Notes: generated from the sequence alone by a model not told the origin. A DNA stretch of 64,000 nucleotides from Paenibacillus antarcticus (GCF_001637225.1 NZ_LVJI01000048.1:186001-250000), one strand, 5' to 3'; numbered from the stretch's first letter, positions 44,720 through 54,636 are shown. Numbers and translations are program-made.

Positions 44720-46115
44720 ATAAGTTCTCATTAGAAAGAGGCAACATCACGGTTACAATAGTTCCTTTACCGAGCTCACTCTCAATGACCATTGTTCCTT
44801 GATGTTGTTCAACCAGTTGCTGTGATATCGCAAGGCCAAGACCCGTTCCACCATTCAGAGGATTCACTTGAAAGAACCGGTCTCTGACTCTATTCAAATG
44901 CTCCTCACTAATGCCTAATCCAACATCTTGAACTTCAACTTCAACTTGTTCAGGATAACAATTCAACACAATTTGGATGACACTATGCTCTTCAGAGAAT
45001 TTGATAGCGTTATCGACAAGATTTAAGAATACTTGCTTAAGGCGATTAGCATCCCCCAGCACAATTGGATACTCATCTGTTTCTAATATTAACTTAATAT
45101 TCTTCTTCTCTGCTTTCGTCCACATATTCAACATGATTTCCTTAAGGAGTTCTTTGAGAGGTACATTACCCATGACCAGTTTCATCTCATTTTGTTGAAG
45201 TTTGGAGAAATCCAGAATTTCTTCTACTAAACCAATGAGGCGTTCAGTCTCTTTGGAAATAATCTGCATTCCGATCTTCGTCTCATCAGGATCGAAACCA
45301 CCTGAGTGAATCGTCTCACTCCACCCCTTAATACTTGTGAGCGGTGTTCGAAGTTCATGAGAAATCGAGGAGATGAAGTCATCTTTGATCTGATTACTCC
45401 TTACGATTTCTTGAGCCATATGATTAAGCGTGCTTGCTAGCTCACCCAATTCATATTTATAATTGCCCTTCACTCTTGCCTTATATTTCCCTTGAGCCAT
45501 TTGTGCAGATACGGCCGTGATATTATTCAACGGTTTAACAATCGAATTCGCAAGCCCAATACTGAACGCAAGAACAACAGCCAATACGGCAGCACCTATG
45601 GAAATGGAAAGTAAGGTCACATTGAATAGTTTATCATTGATCGTCTTTAGAGAGGTCGTATAGCGCAGAATGTATGTATCTCCCCCGCCAAATTGTATTA
45701 ATTTCGATACCGCCATGACATCCTCATTAGTAGAAGGTTGTCTTCCTACCCATCTACCCGTATTCCCTGAGATAGCTTGGGGGACATCACTTGTAGTAAT
45801 TGAAGCTTCTGAAAGGAATTCCGTCGTATTAATTAACACTTTACCCTTCGTATCAAGAACCTGGAGTTCTGTCCCCGTCAATTTAAAGTTCGCCAGTATG
45901 TCTGACAATAAATTAACATTCTCCTCCTCGTATATACGGAACTTCTGGTAATACCTTTCTGCTTCTCCTGCACTTTTCGATATGTGGGTAAACACACTAT
46001 CGTAATAATACGTTCTTATCGTTAATAAGAAAATGACTTCCACCAGAAGAAGCGCTGTAAACACTACGATAAAGTAGTGAAGAACGATCTGTCTGCTTAT
46101 ACCCTTCTTAATCAT
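44718..46115 (-). CDS. Sensor histidine kinase
   Basis: A 465-residue membrane kinase: transmembrane helices at about 10-35 and 165-190 enclosing a ~130-residue extracytoplasmic domain, a HAMP domain (IVKPLNNITAVSAQMAQGKYKAR), phospho-acceptor H253 in FISSISHELRTPLTSIKGWS, N box FLNLVDNAIKF, VQDVGLGISEE and GTGLGLAISQQLV. The ATG at 46115 overlaps the response regulator stop by four bases and has GAAGGG nine bases upstream. Third gene of a lipoprotein-regulator-kinase operon, ended by the terminator at 44671-44719. Signal unknown; the exported lipoprotein of the operon may take part in sensing. Confidence 0.93.
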   Translation of the reverse strand: MIKKGISRQIVLHYFIVVFTALLLVEVIFLLTIRTYYYDSVFTHISKSAGEAERYYQKFRIYEEENVNLLSDILANFKLTGTELQVLDTKGKVLINTTEFLSEASITTSDVPQAISGNTGRWVGRQPSTNEDVMAVSKLIQFGGGDTYILRYTTSLKTINDKLFNVTLLSISIGAAVLAVVLAFSIGLANSIVKPLNNITAVSAQMAQGKYKARVKGNYKYELGELASTLNHMAQEIVRSNQIKDDFISSISHELRTPLTSIKGWSETIHSGGFDPDETKIGMQIISKETERLIGLVEEILDFSKLQQNEMKLVMGNVPLKELLKEIMLNMWTKAEKKNIKLILETDEYPIVLGDANRLKQVFLNLVDNAIKFSEEHSVIQIVLNCYPEQVEVEVQDVGLGISEEHLNRVRDRFFQVNPLNGGTGLGLAISQQLVEQHQGTMVIESELGKGTIVTVMLPLSNENL

Positions 46116-46810
46116 TGCACAGTGCCCTTCCACTTATACCCATGTCCCCATACGGTTTGTAAGAATTCTGGTTCTGAAGGATTCTCTTCAATTTTTTGAC
46201 GTAACCGACGAATATTCACATCTACAATCTTAGGATCTCCCATATACTCTCTACCCCATACGTGATCCAACAGGACATCACGACTCAAAGGCGTCGTTTC
46301 TTTTTCAAGGAAAAACTGAATAAGTGAGAACTCCGTAGGTGTTAGTTCAATGGAGATAGCATTCTTTTTAAACTGTTTCGTAATGAGATCGAGCGAGAAT
46401 GGCCCAGAGTGAAAGCTTACTTTCGTAGAACTTTCCCGATGAACGTTCACACGTCTCAATAACGATTGAATTCGAGCGATCAATTCTGTTGGGCTAAAGG
46501 GTTTACTAACATGATCGTCAGCACCTACCGACAATGCATATACCTTATCCTGCTCTTGCACTTTGGCTGTTAAGAATATAATTCCGATCCGTTCATTCGT
46601 TTCTCTAATCCGTCGGCATACTTCAAACCCATCAATACCCGGAACCATGACATCTAAAAGTGCAATATCAATATCAGGTATCGTTGTTAATTTTTCAATA
46701 GCCTCGTAACCATCGGCAGCTTCTACAACTTCAAACCCATTCCGCTTCAAATTAATGACTATAAAGCTACGAATAGACTCCTCATCTTCCAATATCAATA
46801 CTTTACTCAT
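46112..46810 (-). CDS. OmpR-family response regulator
   Basis: A 232-residue two-domain regulator: receiver with EDEES acidic patch, phospho-acceptor in IALLDVMVPGIDG, T in FLTAKVQEQ and KPFSP; winged helix with LTPTEFSLIQFFLEKE, VDVNIRRLRQKIEEN and TVWGHGYKW. ATG 46810 follows AGGAAATAAG; the longer frame from 46843 runs over the end of the lipoprotein gene and is rejected. The start overlaps the lipoprotein stop by eight bases and the stop overlaps the kinase start by four, so all three are coupled. Confidence 0.93.
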   Translation of the reverse strand: MSKVLILEDEESIRSFIVINLKRNGFEVVEAADGYEAIEKLTTIPDIDIALLDVMVPGIDGFEVCRRIRETNERIGIIFLTAKVQEQDKVYALSVGADDHVSKPFSPTELIARIQSLLRRVNVHRESSTKVSFHSGPFSLDLITKQFKKNAISIELTPTEFSLIQFFLEKETTPLSRDVLLDHVWGREYMGDPKIVDVNIRRLRQKIEENPSEPEFLQTVWGHGYKWKGTVQ

Positions 46811-48107
46811 CCTTATTTCCTTTCCTCTCGATTGGAGCCACATCCGACTCCACTTTTTTATTTTTATTCAACTCAAGATTTACGTCGTAACTCTTATAAG
46901 CAATCACTTTATCACTCGCACGAACAAGTAAATCCCAACCGTTATGACCTTTATCCCACTCTTGTTGTGAGAAGAATTTGATCTCCGCAACTGTTTTATT
47001 CGTATCTATCATCACAAACCGTAGGTACTCATCCTTGTTCGATTTCGTATCAATGGTTACGTTGTTATGCCATTCTGGAAGAAAGAAATTAAGGAAAAAT
47101 CTGCTTTTATAATCATGGTATTGTTGCCTAACAAAGGTCATCCCCTCTTTACCATCCCACTGATAGTAAGAGTAGAACCATGGGATCTCATCAAAGCTAA
47201 AGTGTTCCCATCCTTTGGGCGTCTCCAGTATACCAATTTCATATATCCCATCAGCGTTGACATCTTCACTATAAATCTGAACATCCTTATATGTTTGATC
47301 ATCATTTAGGACAGGTGTCAACTTGTTGTCTAGCATCACAATCATCTCTGAATACCAATACCCAGAGCTTGATCCACTTGCAGCATCTAAAATAATACCT
47401 TTCTTGTCTTTCGCTACATTTCCTGCGACAACATTGTAATAATTGTTAACACTTTTATCCAATTCAAGCTTATCAAGTTCAATGAAACCATCATCATATT
47501 GATATGTCGTCATTCTAGCCAACTCATTGCGCTTTAACGAAACAACCGTAAGGTCATTTAGTCCGTCACCATTTAGATCATCCATAACAAAATGGCTGTA
47601 AGGTACCTCTAATTCTTTTTCTAGTTCCCCTCCATGATAAGTATATACGACTAATCCACTCTGAAGTTCCTCGTCACCTCTTGAGAATCCTGCAATGATA
47701 TCGATACTACCATCATTCGTAATGTCTTTAAATTTCAATGACTCCAGTACCTTACCTTCTCCATCGAAAGTTACCTTCTGTACCCATTTCCCATCCTCAA
47801 TTTCAAAAATAGAACCATGGAGTTGGACCGCTTGGTCAGGGGTCTCATAGAATACAACAACTTCCTTCTTGCCATCATTATTAAGATCAACGAAACGAAT
47901 TAGACTCGTGTTATCGTTATCTCGAGCACGGATCAGCGGTGCACCTTTAGGTATCTGTAAGGTAATAAATGTGCGTAGTGTCTCATTCTCCGCTGAAATC
48001 TCAGGGTTCTTCATAAGCGACACCGGATCACTAATAAAGCTGCAACCACCAAGGATAAATAAGGCCAAACAAGCAGTACATGCTCGGATGAAGCTTGATT
48101 TATACAC
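46803..48107 (-). CDS. Lipoprotein with FG-GAP/VCBS-type calcium-binding repeats
   Basis: A 434-residue exported lipoprotein: basic N-terminus, hydrophobic core and lipobox LGGC with C22, then beta-propeller-like repeats with DxNxDGxxE/D calcium loops (VDLNNDGKKEVVVF, DITNDGSIDIIAG, DDLNGDGLNDLTVV, EDVNADGIYEIGIL), as in FG-GAP/VCBS repeats. The C-terminal ~90 residues form a separate segment (WDLLVRASDKVIAYKSYDV). The start is a GTG at 48107 with a weak AAGAGTGA upstream. Its stop overlaps the response regulator start, so it belongs to the two-component operon and is a candidate extracellular sensor partner or target. Function not known. Confidence 0.85.
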   Translation of the reverse strand: MYKSSFIRACTACLALFILGGCSFISDPVSLMKNPEISAENETLRTFITLQIPKGAPLIRARDNDNTSLIRFVDLNNDGKKEVVVFYETPDQAVQLHGSIFEIEDGKWVQKVTFDGEGKVLESLKFKDITNDGSIDIIAGFSRGDEELQSGLVVYTYHGGELEKELEVPYSHFVMDDLNGDGLNDLTVVSLKRNELARMTTYQYDDGFIELDKLELDKSVNNYYNVVAGNVAKDKKGIILDAASGSSSGYWYSEMIVMLDNKLTPVLNDDQTYKDVQIYSEDVNADGIYEIGILETPKGWEHFSFDEIPWFYSYYQWDGKEGMTFVRQQYHDYKSRFFLNFFLPEWHNNVTIDTKSNKDEYLRFVMIDTNKTVAEIKFFSQQEWDKGHNGWDLLVRASDKVIAYKSYDVNLELNKNKKVESDVAPIERKGNKDE

Positions 48108-48143
48108 CTATATCACTCTTTTCTATAATTAACGCTATTCATT

Positions 48144-48869
48144 TTAAATCATATTCTTCTCAGCATGCGTAAGACGGCGTCCTTTAACGTCAAACACAAT
48201 TTTTCCGTTAGAGAGTCCTATAATTCGTGTTCCATATCTCTCAGCAAGTTCTAGTGGAAGCACCGTCAACACAGTCACGCGTTCTTCCTTACATAAATCA
48301 CGTAATAGTTCTAGTACACTTTCAATGGATTTGGGATCCAGACCCACAACAGGTTCATCTGCTAGAATAACCTGGGCTCCATGAACTAAGGCACGGGCAA
48401 TCGCGATACGTTGACGTTCTCCACCACTTAATTGACTCGTTTTGGAATGCGCTTTCTCTAGTAGCCCAAGACTCTCAATGACATCCATAGCTCCCATGTA
48501 ATCATCTGAACGAACCATCCCTGTAAGCATACGCCACCAAGGCGTCTGACTAGATTGACCTATAAGAACATTTTTAAGTGCTGTCCGTTTGAGGTTGAAC
48601 TGAGGGTTTTGCTCCAAGTATGCCCATTCTCTTCTTATTTTTATTTTACCACTGAATCCGTTTTTAAATATGTCGTCCCCATCAACGTTAAATGTTCCCT
48701 CATCCCATTTCATACGTAGAGCTAAACAGCGAAGTAATGTACTCTTCCCACTGCCACTACCACCAACGATAGTAATCATTTCGCCCTTATGGAATTGAAA
48801 ATTCACATCATGAAGAATGGGTTGTTTATCGATTCCTATAAATTTAGTTAGATGTTCTACTTTGATCAT
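48144..48869 (-). CDS. ABC transporter ATPase (PhnC-like), orphan
   Basis: A 241-residue ABC ATPase: Walker A GGSGSGKSTLLRCLAL, Q-loop YLEQNPQFNLKRTALKNVLIG, signature LSGGERQRIAIARALV, Walker B VILADEPVVGLDP. The N-FNLKRTALKNVLIGQ..TPWWRMLTG stretch resembles phosphonate-type PhnC ATPases. The position of the H-loop histidine reads LTVLPLELAERYG, so the switch histidine (usually VTHD or CSLH) is missing, which is unusual for an importer ATPase. No permease or binding protein is adjacent. It may be a regulatory or degenerate member. Confidence 0.85.
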   Translation of the reverse strand: MIKVEHLTKFIGIDKQPILHDVNFQFHKGEMITIVGGSGSGKSTLLRCLALRMKWDEGTFNVDGDDIFKNGFSGKIKIRREWAYLEQNPQFNLKRTALKNVLIGQSSQTPWWRMLTGMVRSDDYMGAMDVIESLGLLEKAHSKTSQLSGGERQRIAIARALVHGAQVILADEPVVGLDPKSIESVLELLRDLCKEERVTVLTVLPLELAERYGTRIIGLSNGKIVFDVKGRRLTHAEKNMI

Positions 48870-48943
48870 GATGATTACGCTCCTCTAAGTCCTTTCCTAT
48901 AGTGTATTGGAAAAGACGATAGAATTCCATGCGAACAAACGTT

Positions 48944-50134
48944 CTATTCTAGTCTTCTTGATGGAGAGAACCAAAAACCTGCTAATCCAAATAGCAAGTA
49001 CGAGAGTCCAAGCATCATAAACATGCCTTCCTCCCAGTGATAAAACATGAATATACCACTCAAGCTAGGGCCGACAATACTACCTATATTGAACTGAAAC
49101 GAGGCTACCACATTTGCTGCTGGAAGTAGATTACGAGGCAACACATCCGCTGCATAAGCAAGACCCAAGGAGAAGAAGGAACCAACTAATCCTCCCGCTA
49201 ACATCATTAATATAATATTTATGAAGAAGTGATCACCTGCAAGAGGTACGGATGCAAAAGTGATCCCACCAGCAATTCCGCACCACATCAAGCATCTTTT
49301 TCTTCCGTAACGATCACTCATAATTCCTAAAGGTAGTTGAAGCAATAGTCCACCGATGCCGATTGCAGGAAGTAATGCAGATATTTGTCCTTCACTAAAT
49401 CCAATATTAAGTCCATACAGTGGAAAACTACTGTTCATACTGGCCTCCATATAACCGTATAGTAATGCCGGGATCAGAGCATACCAAGCGATCCGATAGC
49501 TACGACGGAATCGATGTTTCTCATTCGCAGATCCTGCAACCTTCTCAGGCCGTTCATTAGGAAGTTTCACTAGAACGACAATCAATACAATGAGGACACA
49601 TATACTTAAGACGATAAACGGAACTGCTTTTCCGAATGAAAGAAGTTGAATTCCAAGTGGCCCCAAGCTAAACCCGACACCATAAGACATCCCATATATC
49701 GAAAGGTTTCTCCCTCTATTCTGGGCTGGAGAAGACATAATTACCCACAGCTGTGAGGCATAATGTAATGCACTATCTCCAATACCAATAATGAGACGGA
49801 GTACGAACCATAGCCGGATATCCGGTATCCATGGAAATATTAACAAGGTGAGAAGTACGAGCACTAGCCCACCGACAATTAACTTTTTAAATCCTAAAGC
49901 ACCTAATACTCTTTCAGCTACCAGTGTCATCGCAAAAGATCCGATATATAGTGCGGCTGCATTCAAGCCATTCATCATTTCTGATACACCCATCTGGTCT
50001 AAAAAAATGGCTAATACAGGAAGCAACAACCCTTGCGTTGTCCCTGCCACTACGATTACAGCGATGAGTATGAGATAATGTGTACGTGTTACTTTTGGAT
50101 GCGTATGATTAGTCATGTTAGTATTTGCTGACAC
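48944..50134 (-). CDS. MFS transporter (12-helix)
   Basis: A 396-residue major facilitator protein with about 12 helices. The second half carries a motif A-like LPLGIMSDRYGRKRCLMW; the first half has LLLPVLAIFLDQMGVSEMMNGL and a motif B/C-like region SIYGMSYGVGFSLGPLGIQL. GTG 50134 has GGGGGAG eight bases upstream. The gene is divergent from the ArsR-type regulator, whose product may control it. It probably exports a drug or metabolite; the substrate is unknown. Confidence 0.9.
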   Translation of the reverse strand: MSANTNMTNHTHPKVTRTHYLILIAVIVVAGTTQGLLLPVLAIFLDQMGVSEMMNGLNAAALYIGSFAMTLVAERVLGALGFKKLIVGGLVLVLLTLLIFPWIPDIRLWFVLRLIIGIGDSALHYASQLWVIMSSPAQNRGRNLSIYGMSYGVGFSLGPLGIQLLSFGKAVPFIVLSICVLIVLIVVLVKLPNERPEKVAGSANEKHRFRRSYRIAWYALIPALLYGYMEASMNSSFPLYGLNIGFSEGQISALLPAIGIGGLLLQLPLGIMSDRYGRKRCLMWCGIAGGITFASVPLAGDHFFINIILMMLAGGLVGSFFSLGLAYAADVLPRNLLPAANVVASFQFNIGSIVGPSLSGIFMFYHWEEGMFMMLGLSYLLFGLAGFWFSPSRRLE

Positions 50135-50236
50135 CCTGTTCTCCCCCTTAAACTATTCCACATTATAGTGGACAAGCCCTATCAGAACAAGCCATAATAT
50201 AAGAAGCTTTATGAAATGACGGAAAGGTATGGGTAC

Positions 50237-51157
50237 ATGAACTATAACGTGAAAGTCGATGTTTCATCGATCTACGAACTTATGGCGAGTTTTATGGTAT
50301 ACACTTCAAAAAAATGGACAGACAACATGGATATGGGACCCCAATGGCTTCACACGGTTAATAACCAACTCTCCGTGAGTGTCCGCAACGCATTAGCACC
50401 CGCATCATCTTGGCCATTCGATGATTTTGATGTGTTATATGCATGGGCAATCCTTAGACAGACTGGAGATGAAGTTGAGCCTTTTCTTGAATATTTGACG
50501 TTATGTAATGACGATCATTTGTTCGAGCTATCCTCTCCTTACCTTCCCACGATGTCCATAGATGATGCTAGACGAATTCGGAATGACTATGTACCCTTAT
50601 TAAAACTATGGTATATCCACTATTTCAAAGAAGTTGAAGGCGATATATTACCACTTATTGAAGAAGATGCTTTGGAAAAAAGAACGCTTTTAACCAAGAT
50701 GGATTCTGAAAATTTAATTGAATATGCCACCGCTGGTATCATTGTGGATGATATGACAGATATCGAAACGGTGATTCTATTCCCTACCGTTCATAATCGT
50801 CCAATTAATCTTTTTTGTTTCTATACCAATATGCTTCTCATTCAATATCCGGTTGATGTACCAGAAGATCATGAGAATGATGAACCACCAATGTGTCTCA
50901 CTCGCATGACACATGCTCTCTCTGATCTAAGTCGACTTCGTTTACTTCGTTACATCGGAGATCAACCCAAGTCACTCTTCGATATGCAACGTGATTTAAA
51001 CCAACCTGTAGAGACACTAAGGCATCACCTTAGAATCCTTCGAGTAGCTGGATTTCTACGCATCCATCTCGGGAATCACGATACTGAGAAATACAGTATT
51101 AGACCCGATGGTGTTTCTGAACTTCAGATATTCTTAGAATCGTATATACATCTTTAG
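50237..51157 (+). CDS. ArsR-type transcriptional regulator with N-terminal DUF5937-like domain
   Basis: A 306-residue regulator. The last ~90 residues are an ArsR/SmtB winged helix: MTHALSDLSRLRLLRYIGDQ, LFDMQRDLNQPVETLRHHLRIL, VAGFLRIH, then KYSIRP. The N-terminal ~215 residues are an unfamiliar sensor-like domain (YELMASFMVYTSKKW ... WPFDDFDVLYAWAIL) as in long ArsR proteins of Bacillales. ATG 50237 has GGAAAGG about nine bases upstream; an ATG at 50216 has none. It is divergent from the MFS gene and 13 bp before the HAD gene. No cysteine pairs of metal-sensing ArsR proteins are seen, so the signal is probably not arsenite. Confidence 0.8.
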   Translation: MNYNVKVDVSSIYELMASFMVYTSKKWTDNMDMGPQWLHTVNNQLSVSVRNALAPASSWPFDDFDVLYAWAILRQTGDEVEPFLEYLTLCNDDHLFELSSPYLPTMSIDDARRIRNDYVPLLKLWYIHYFKEVEGDILPLIEEDALEKRTLLTKMDSENLIEYATAGIIVDDMTDIETVILFPTVHNRPINLFCFYTNMLLIQYPVDVPEDHENDEPPMCLTRMTHALSDLSRLRLLRYIGDQPKSLFDMQRDLNQPVETLRHHLRILRVAGFLRIHLGNHDTEKYSIRPDGVSELQIFLESYIHL

Positions 51158-51170
51158 GAGTGATTCATAC

Positions 51171-51932
51171 GTGAATACACGTCAACAAATTCTATTTGAT
51201 CTGGATGATACACTCATTCATTGCAACAAATATTTCGGACTGATTTTGGACGAATTTTATGCAATAATCCAACAATGGTTCGCTGAATATGAATTAACAA
51301 CCACGGAGATTCGTCAAAAGCAAATTGAGATCGATATTGCCTCTGTCCACAACGTTGGATTTAAGAGTGGTAACTTCCCTGCATCTCTCATTAATACCTA
51401 TAGGTATTTCAGTCAAAAGTGTCCTCGTCTGATTAATCCTCAAGAGGAAGATCAGTTGATGAAGTTAGGACTTAGTGTTTATGATCTCGAAGTGGAACCC
51501 TATCCACGTATGATTGAGACTCTTGAGTCCTTAAAGAGTGATGGTCATAAGCTTTACCTCTATACGGGTGGCGAGACTGCCATTCAACAACGGAAGATTG
51601 ATCAAATGAAGTTAAATATGTATTTCGATGAGCGAATTTATATTCGTGAGCATAAAAATACGCATGCTTTAGAACAAATTTTACAAAGTGGTCTATTTGA
51701 TCGTTCGTCTACATGGATGATTGGAAACTCCCTTCGAACGGACGTCATTCCCGCACTTACTGCTGGAATTGCCAGTATTCATATCCAGATTTCGAATGAA
51801 TGGGAGTACAACATTGTTGAACTTGAGAGATCTCCCGACCATATTCTGTACACTGTTTCATCCATTGAGGAAGTCCCAGAAATGATTGATCACAAAATAG
51901 AGCAAGAAAATAAACAACGGACCCTCAATTAA
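51171..51932 (+). CDS. HAD-superfamily hydrolase
   Basis: A 253-residue haloacid dehalogenase-type phosphatase. Motif I is FDLDDTLIHCNKYF (nucleophile aspartate near residue 12), motif II YLYTGGETAIQQ, the conserved lysine lies before MYFDERIYI, and motif IV is WMIGNSLRTDVIPALTAG. A helical cap lies at about 20-100. GTG start with GGAGTGA upstream, 13 bp after the ArsR gene, so co-transcribed with it. Substrate not evident; such phosphatases act on sugar phosphates, nucleotides or phosphoglycolate. Confidence 0.88.
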   Translation: MNTRQQILFDLDDTLIHCNKYFGLILDEFYAIIQQWFAEYELTTTEIRQKQIEIDIASVHNVGFKSGNFPASLINTYRYFSQKCPRLINPQEEDQLMKLGLSVYDLEVEPYPRMIETLESLKSDGHKLYLYTGGETAIQQRKIDQMKLNMYFDERIYIREHKNTHALEQILQSGLFDRSSTWMIGNSLRTDVIPALTAGIASIHIQISNEWEYNIVELERSPDHILYTVSSIEEVPEMIDHKIEQENKQRTLN

Positions 51933-51948
51933 GGGATCCGTTGTTTTT
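51913..51948 (+). terminator. Terminator after the HAD gene
   Basis: AACAACGGACCCT pairs with AGGGATCCGTTGTT (one mismatch) and is followed by TTTTTAA on the plus strand; the stem begins inside the last codons of the HAD gene. Confidence 0.9.
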
Positions 51949-51994
51949 AATTCAAGCGTAATGGATGAGGATATAACCTATACTGTTCACTGTA

Positions 51995-54292
51995 TTATGG
52001 TTCAATCGTGAGTTCACCCGTGTCTAAACTTTTAATGACAAGACGAGCATCCGTTGGTGTTCCATCTTCCAGTGTAAGTTTCAGCTTACTCGTCTTGCCC
52101 TTTTCAATCAATGACTTCACTTGTGTATCTGTTAGTACACGTCCGAAGTTCTCTTTCCAAATGACAAATTTACAGCCTTTTTTGTAGTGAGAACAACCAA
52201 ATCCTTTACGTCCCATGAAGATCATTCCCCCACAACCAGGTCGAGGACACTTCGCTATGATGGTCGGTGCCGAACCTTTTTCCTCAGACCCCTTATTTCG
52301 CGTAGGTTTCGTTGATTCCGCTGTCTTTACCGTGCTTGATGAAGAACTGGCTTGTCTACTTCTTGTGGCAGACGGCGTAGTTCCAGTAGATTGAGCGGAT
52401 GTACGCTTCTTCGTAGCAGGTTTCCGTGCGGAATCCTCGCTCTCAAACATTGTCTTCGATGCTCTAGATTGTACACGAACCTTATCTACAATCATCGTCG
52501 CGAACTTCTTAACATTCCCCATGAATTGTTCATCGGATGCCGTACCTCGTGAGATCTCATTCAATCTTCGTTCCCATTGCCCTGTCATCTCTGGTGAAGT
52601 AAGAAGTTCTATGCCAGCACCTCGAATTAATTCAATAACGGTACGTCCTTTTTGCGTAATTTGAATTCTCTTACCCTGCATATCTACATAACCAACACTT
52701 TTTAATCGTTCAATGGTAGCTGCACGTGTTGCAGGTGTACCCAGTCCAGAATCTTTCATTGCATCACGCAACTCTTCATTCTCAATCTGTTTACCTGCAC
52801 TTTCCATCGCTTTAAGCAGCGTCCCTTCGGTATAGTGCTTCGGAGGTTGAGTATCCTTTTCTTTGACACTCGCATCCGTACAAGTCACACCATCTTTAGG
52901 TTGAATCATGAAAGGTTCGTTGACTTCCGTCTCTTCTTCGTCATCATCGTCCTTATCTTTACCTTTTGTTTTCTTAACTGGATCCTTCTTCTGATCGGCA
53001 GTTACGACCTTCCAACCTAGACTGAGCAATTCTTTCACAGTTGTTTTGAATGATTCACCTTCCACCTCGGTCATAACAGTATGTACTTTATATTCAGCCG
53101 GTGGATAGAATTGTGATAGAAATCTCCGCACGATCAAATCATAGAGTTTCTGTTCGTCCGGACTAAGATTTGCAGCCTTACGATGTGTAGGAAGAATAGC
53201 ATGGTGATCCTCTACTTTCGTAGGATTACAAATGGATTTATTTCCTTTATGAACAATGCTCCGATCTGCTCCCGCTACTAAGTCCCCGTATGATGTACCT
53301 TGTAGAACAGATAACGTTTTGTGCATTTCGGGAATATTTTGCTCCGTCACATAGTTAGAATTCGTACGAGGATAAGATATCACCTTGTGTTTCTCATAAA
53401 GTGCCTGTGCCGTATCCAATGTTTTCTTCGCAGAAAAGGAGTACTTCGCATTCGCTTCACGTTGCAACAGCGTCAAATCATACAATTTATTCGGATACTC
53501 TTTGGTGTCCTTAACATCATATGATGCAATTCGCCCATTCTTGCCCTTCACTTTAGTGGCTAGAGCTTCAACCTTGGCTTGATCCGTCATCCGATCACCC
53601 TGCCACATGCCCTTGTATGTGTAGTCGTTCTGAGTGAAATATCCTTCGAGTTCAAAGAACTTTAAGGAATCAAAGGCTTCGATCTGCTTCTGTCGATCAT
53701 AGATTAGTGCAAGTACAGGAGTCTGTACTCTACCTACAGATAGCAGCACATTATGTTTGGTAGTAAAAGCACGCGAACCATTCATACCAATTAACCAATC
53801 GGCTTCACTACGTGCCCTAGCAGCTTTCGTTAAGTTCTCATACTCAGAACCTTCTTTTAACTCAGCAAAACCTTTTCGTATCGTTTCAGGGGTCAAATCC
53901 GAAATCCACAGTCTTTTGACAGGCTGACTCAATTGTAGATGCCGCTGAATAAGTGAGAATATATGTTGTCCTTCACGTCCAGCATCGCATGAATTAACGA
54001 GTAAATTACTTCGTTTAGCCAATTCATCAATGACCTTAAGCTGATCTAACGTCCTCTTGTTAGGAACCAGCATAAATGGATCAGGAATAATAGGAAGATC
54101 GTTTATGTTCCATTTCTTATATCTGTCATGATAAGCGTCCGGCTCTGCTAGTCCAATTAAATGACCGATTGCCCACGTAATAATATATTGCTCACCTTCT
54201 AAATAGGATCGGTGGTTTTTTGCTTTAGGTTCAATTGCAGCAGCTATATTTCGACCCATATCAGGTTTCTCCGCAATAATGAGTGTCTTCAA
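51995..54292 (-). CDS. topB: DNA topoisomerase III (type IA)
   Basis: A 765-residue type IA topoisomerase. TOPRIM motifs: MKTLIIAEKPDMGRNIA at the N-terminus and NSCDAGREGQHIF; active-site tyrosine in ISYPRTNSNYV (about residue 310); SVGRVQTPVLALI and GLGTPATRAATIERL further on. Compared with a classic TopB it has a Ser/Thr/Lys-rich linker (about 640-690) and a C-terminal zinc ribbon (CPRPGCGGMIFMGRKGFGC-SHY..GC), plus an acidic KDDDDEEE insert near 445. It decatenates DNA and relaxes negative supercoils. Monocistronic, convergent with the ArsR-HAD operon. Confidence 0.93.
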   Translation of the reverse strand: MKTLIIAEKPDMGRNIAAAIEPKAKNHRSYLEGEQYIITWAIGHLIGLAEPDAYHDRYKKWNINDLPIIPDPFMLVPNKRTLDQLKVIDELAKRSNLLVNSCDAGREGQHIFSLIQRHLQLSQPVKRLWISDLTPETIRKGFAELKEGSEYENLTKAARARSEADWLIGMNGSRAFTTKHNVLLSVGRVQTPVLALIYDRQKQIEAFDSLKFFELEGYFTQNDYTYKGMWQGDRMTDQAKVEALATKVKGKNGRIASYDVKDTKEYPNKLYDLTLLQREANAKYSFSAKKTLDTAQALYEKHKVISYPRTNSNYVTEQNIPEMHKTLSVLQGTSYGDLVAGADRSIVHKGNKSICNPTKVEDHHAILPTHRKAANLSPDEQKLYDLIVRRFLSQFYPPAEYKVHTVMTEVEGESFKTTVKELLSLGWKVVTADQKKDPVKKTKGKDKDDDDEEETEVNEPFMIQPKDGVTCTDASVKEKDTQPPKHYTEGTLLKAMESAGKQIENEELRDAMKDSGLGTPATRAATIERLKSVGYVDMQGKRIQITQKGRTVIELIRGAGIELLTSPEMTGQWERRLNEISRGTASDEQFMGNVKKFATMIVDKVRVQSRASKTMFESEDSARKPATKKRTSAQSTGTTPSATRSRQASSSSSTVKTAESTKPTRNKGSEEKGSAPTIIAKCPRPGCGGMIFMGRKGFGCSHYKKGCKFVIWKENFGRVLTDTQVKSLIEKGKTSKLKLTLEDGTPTDARLVIKSLDTGELTIEP

Positions 54293-54606
54293 TGGATTGT
54301 CACTCCTTAATGAATTATGATCACCATCTCAATGCAACGCACTCTATCGTATCATATAAAAGTTTTGTTAACTAATAAAAGTTGTTTCCGATTGCTTATT
54401 CTCCCTTTTTTAGTATCCAGTGATATCTTTACATTAAGAATAACAAAAACAGTAAATATCGATTTCCTTTTTACAAAACCCTTGGATCGAGGTGTTTATC
54501 GAATTTTGTCGAATCATATAACCTTATATTGAGTCTATACCGATTCAGAAAATTCATAATAATAACACTAAATACGTGATAAATTACTATTATTAGCACA
54601 TAAAGG

Positions 54607-54636
54607 TTGACAACAAACTAGAAATAGGAATAAAAT
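54607..54636 (+). promoter_or_regulatory. Putative sigma-A promoter of abrB
   Basis: TTGACA (54607-54612), an 18-bp spacer and TAAAAT (54631-54636), about 85 bp before the start codon. The region 54293-54606 is AT-rich and shows no gene; it probably contains the topB and abrB control regions. Confidence 0.55.
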
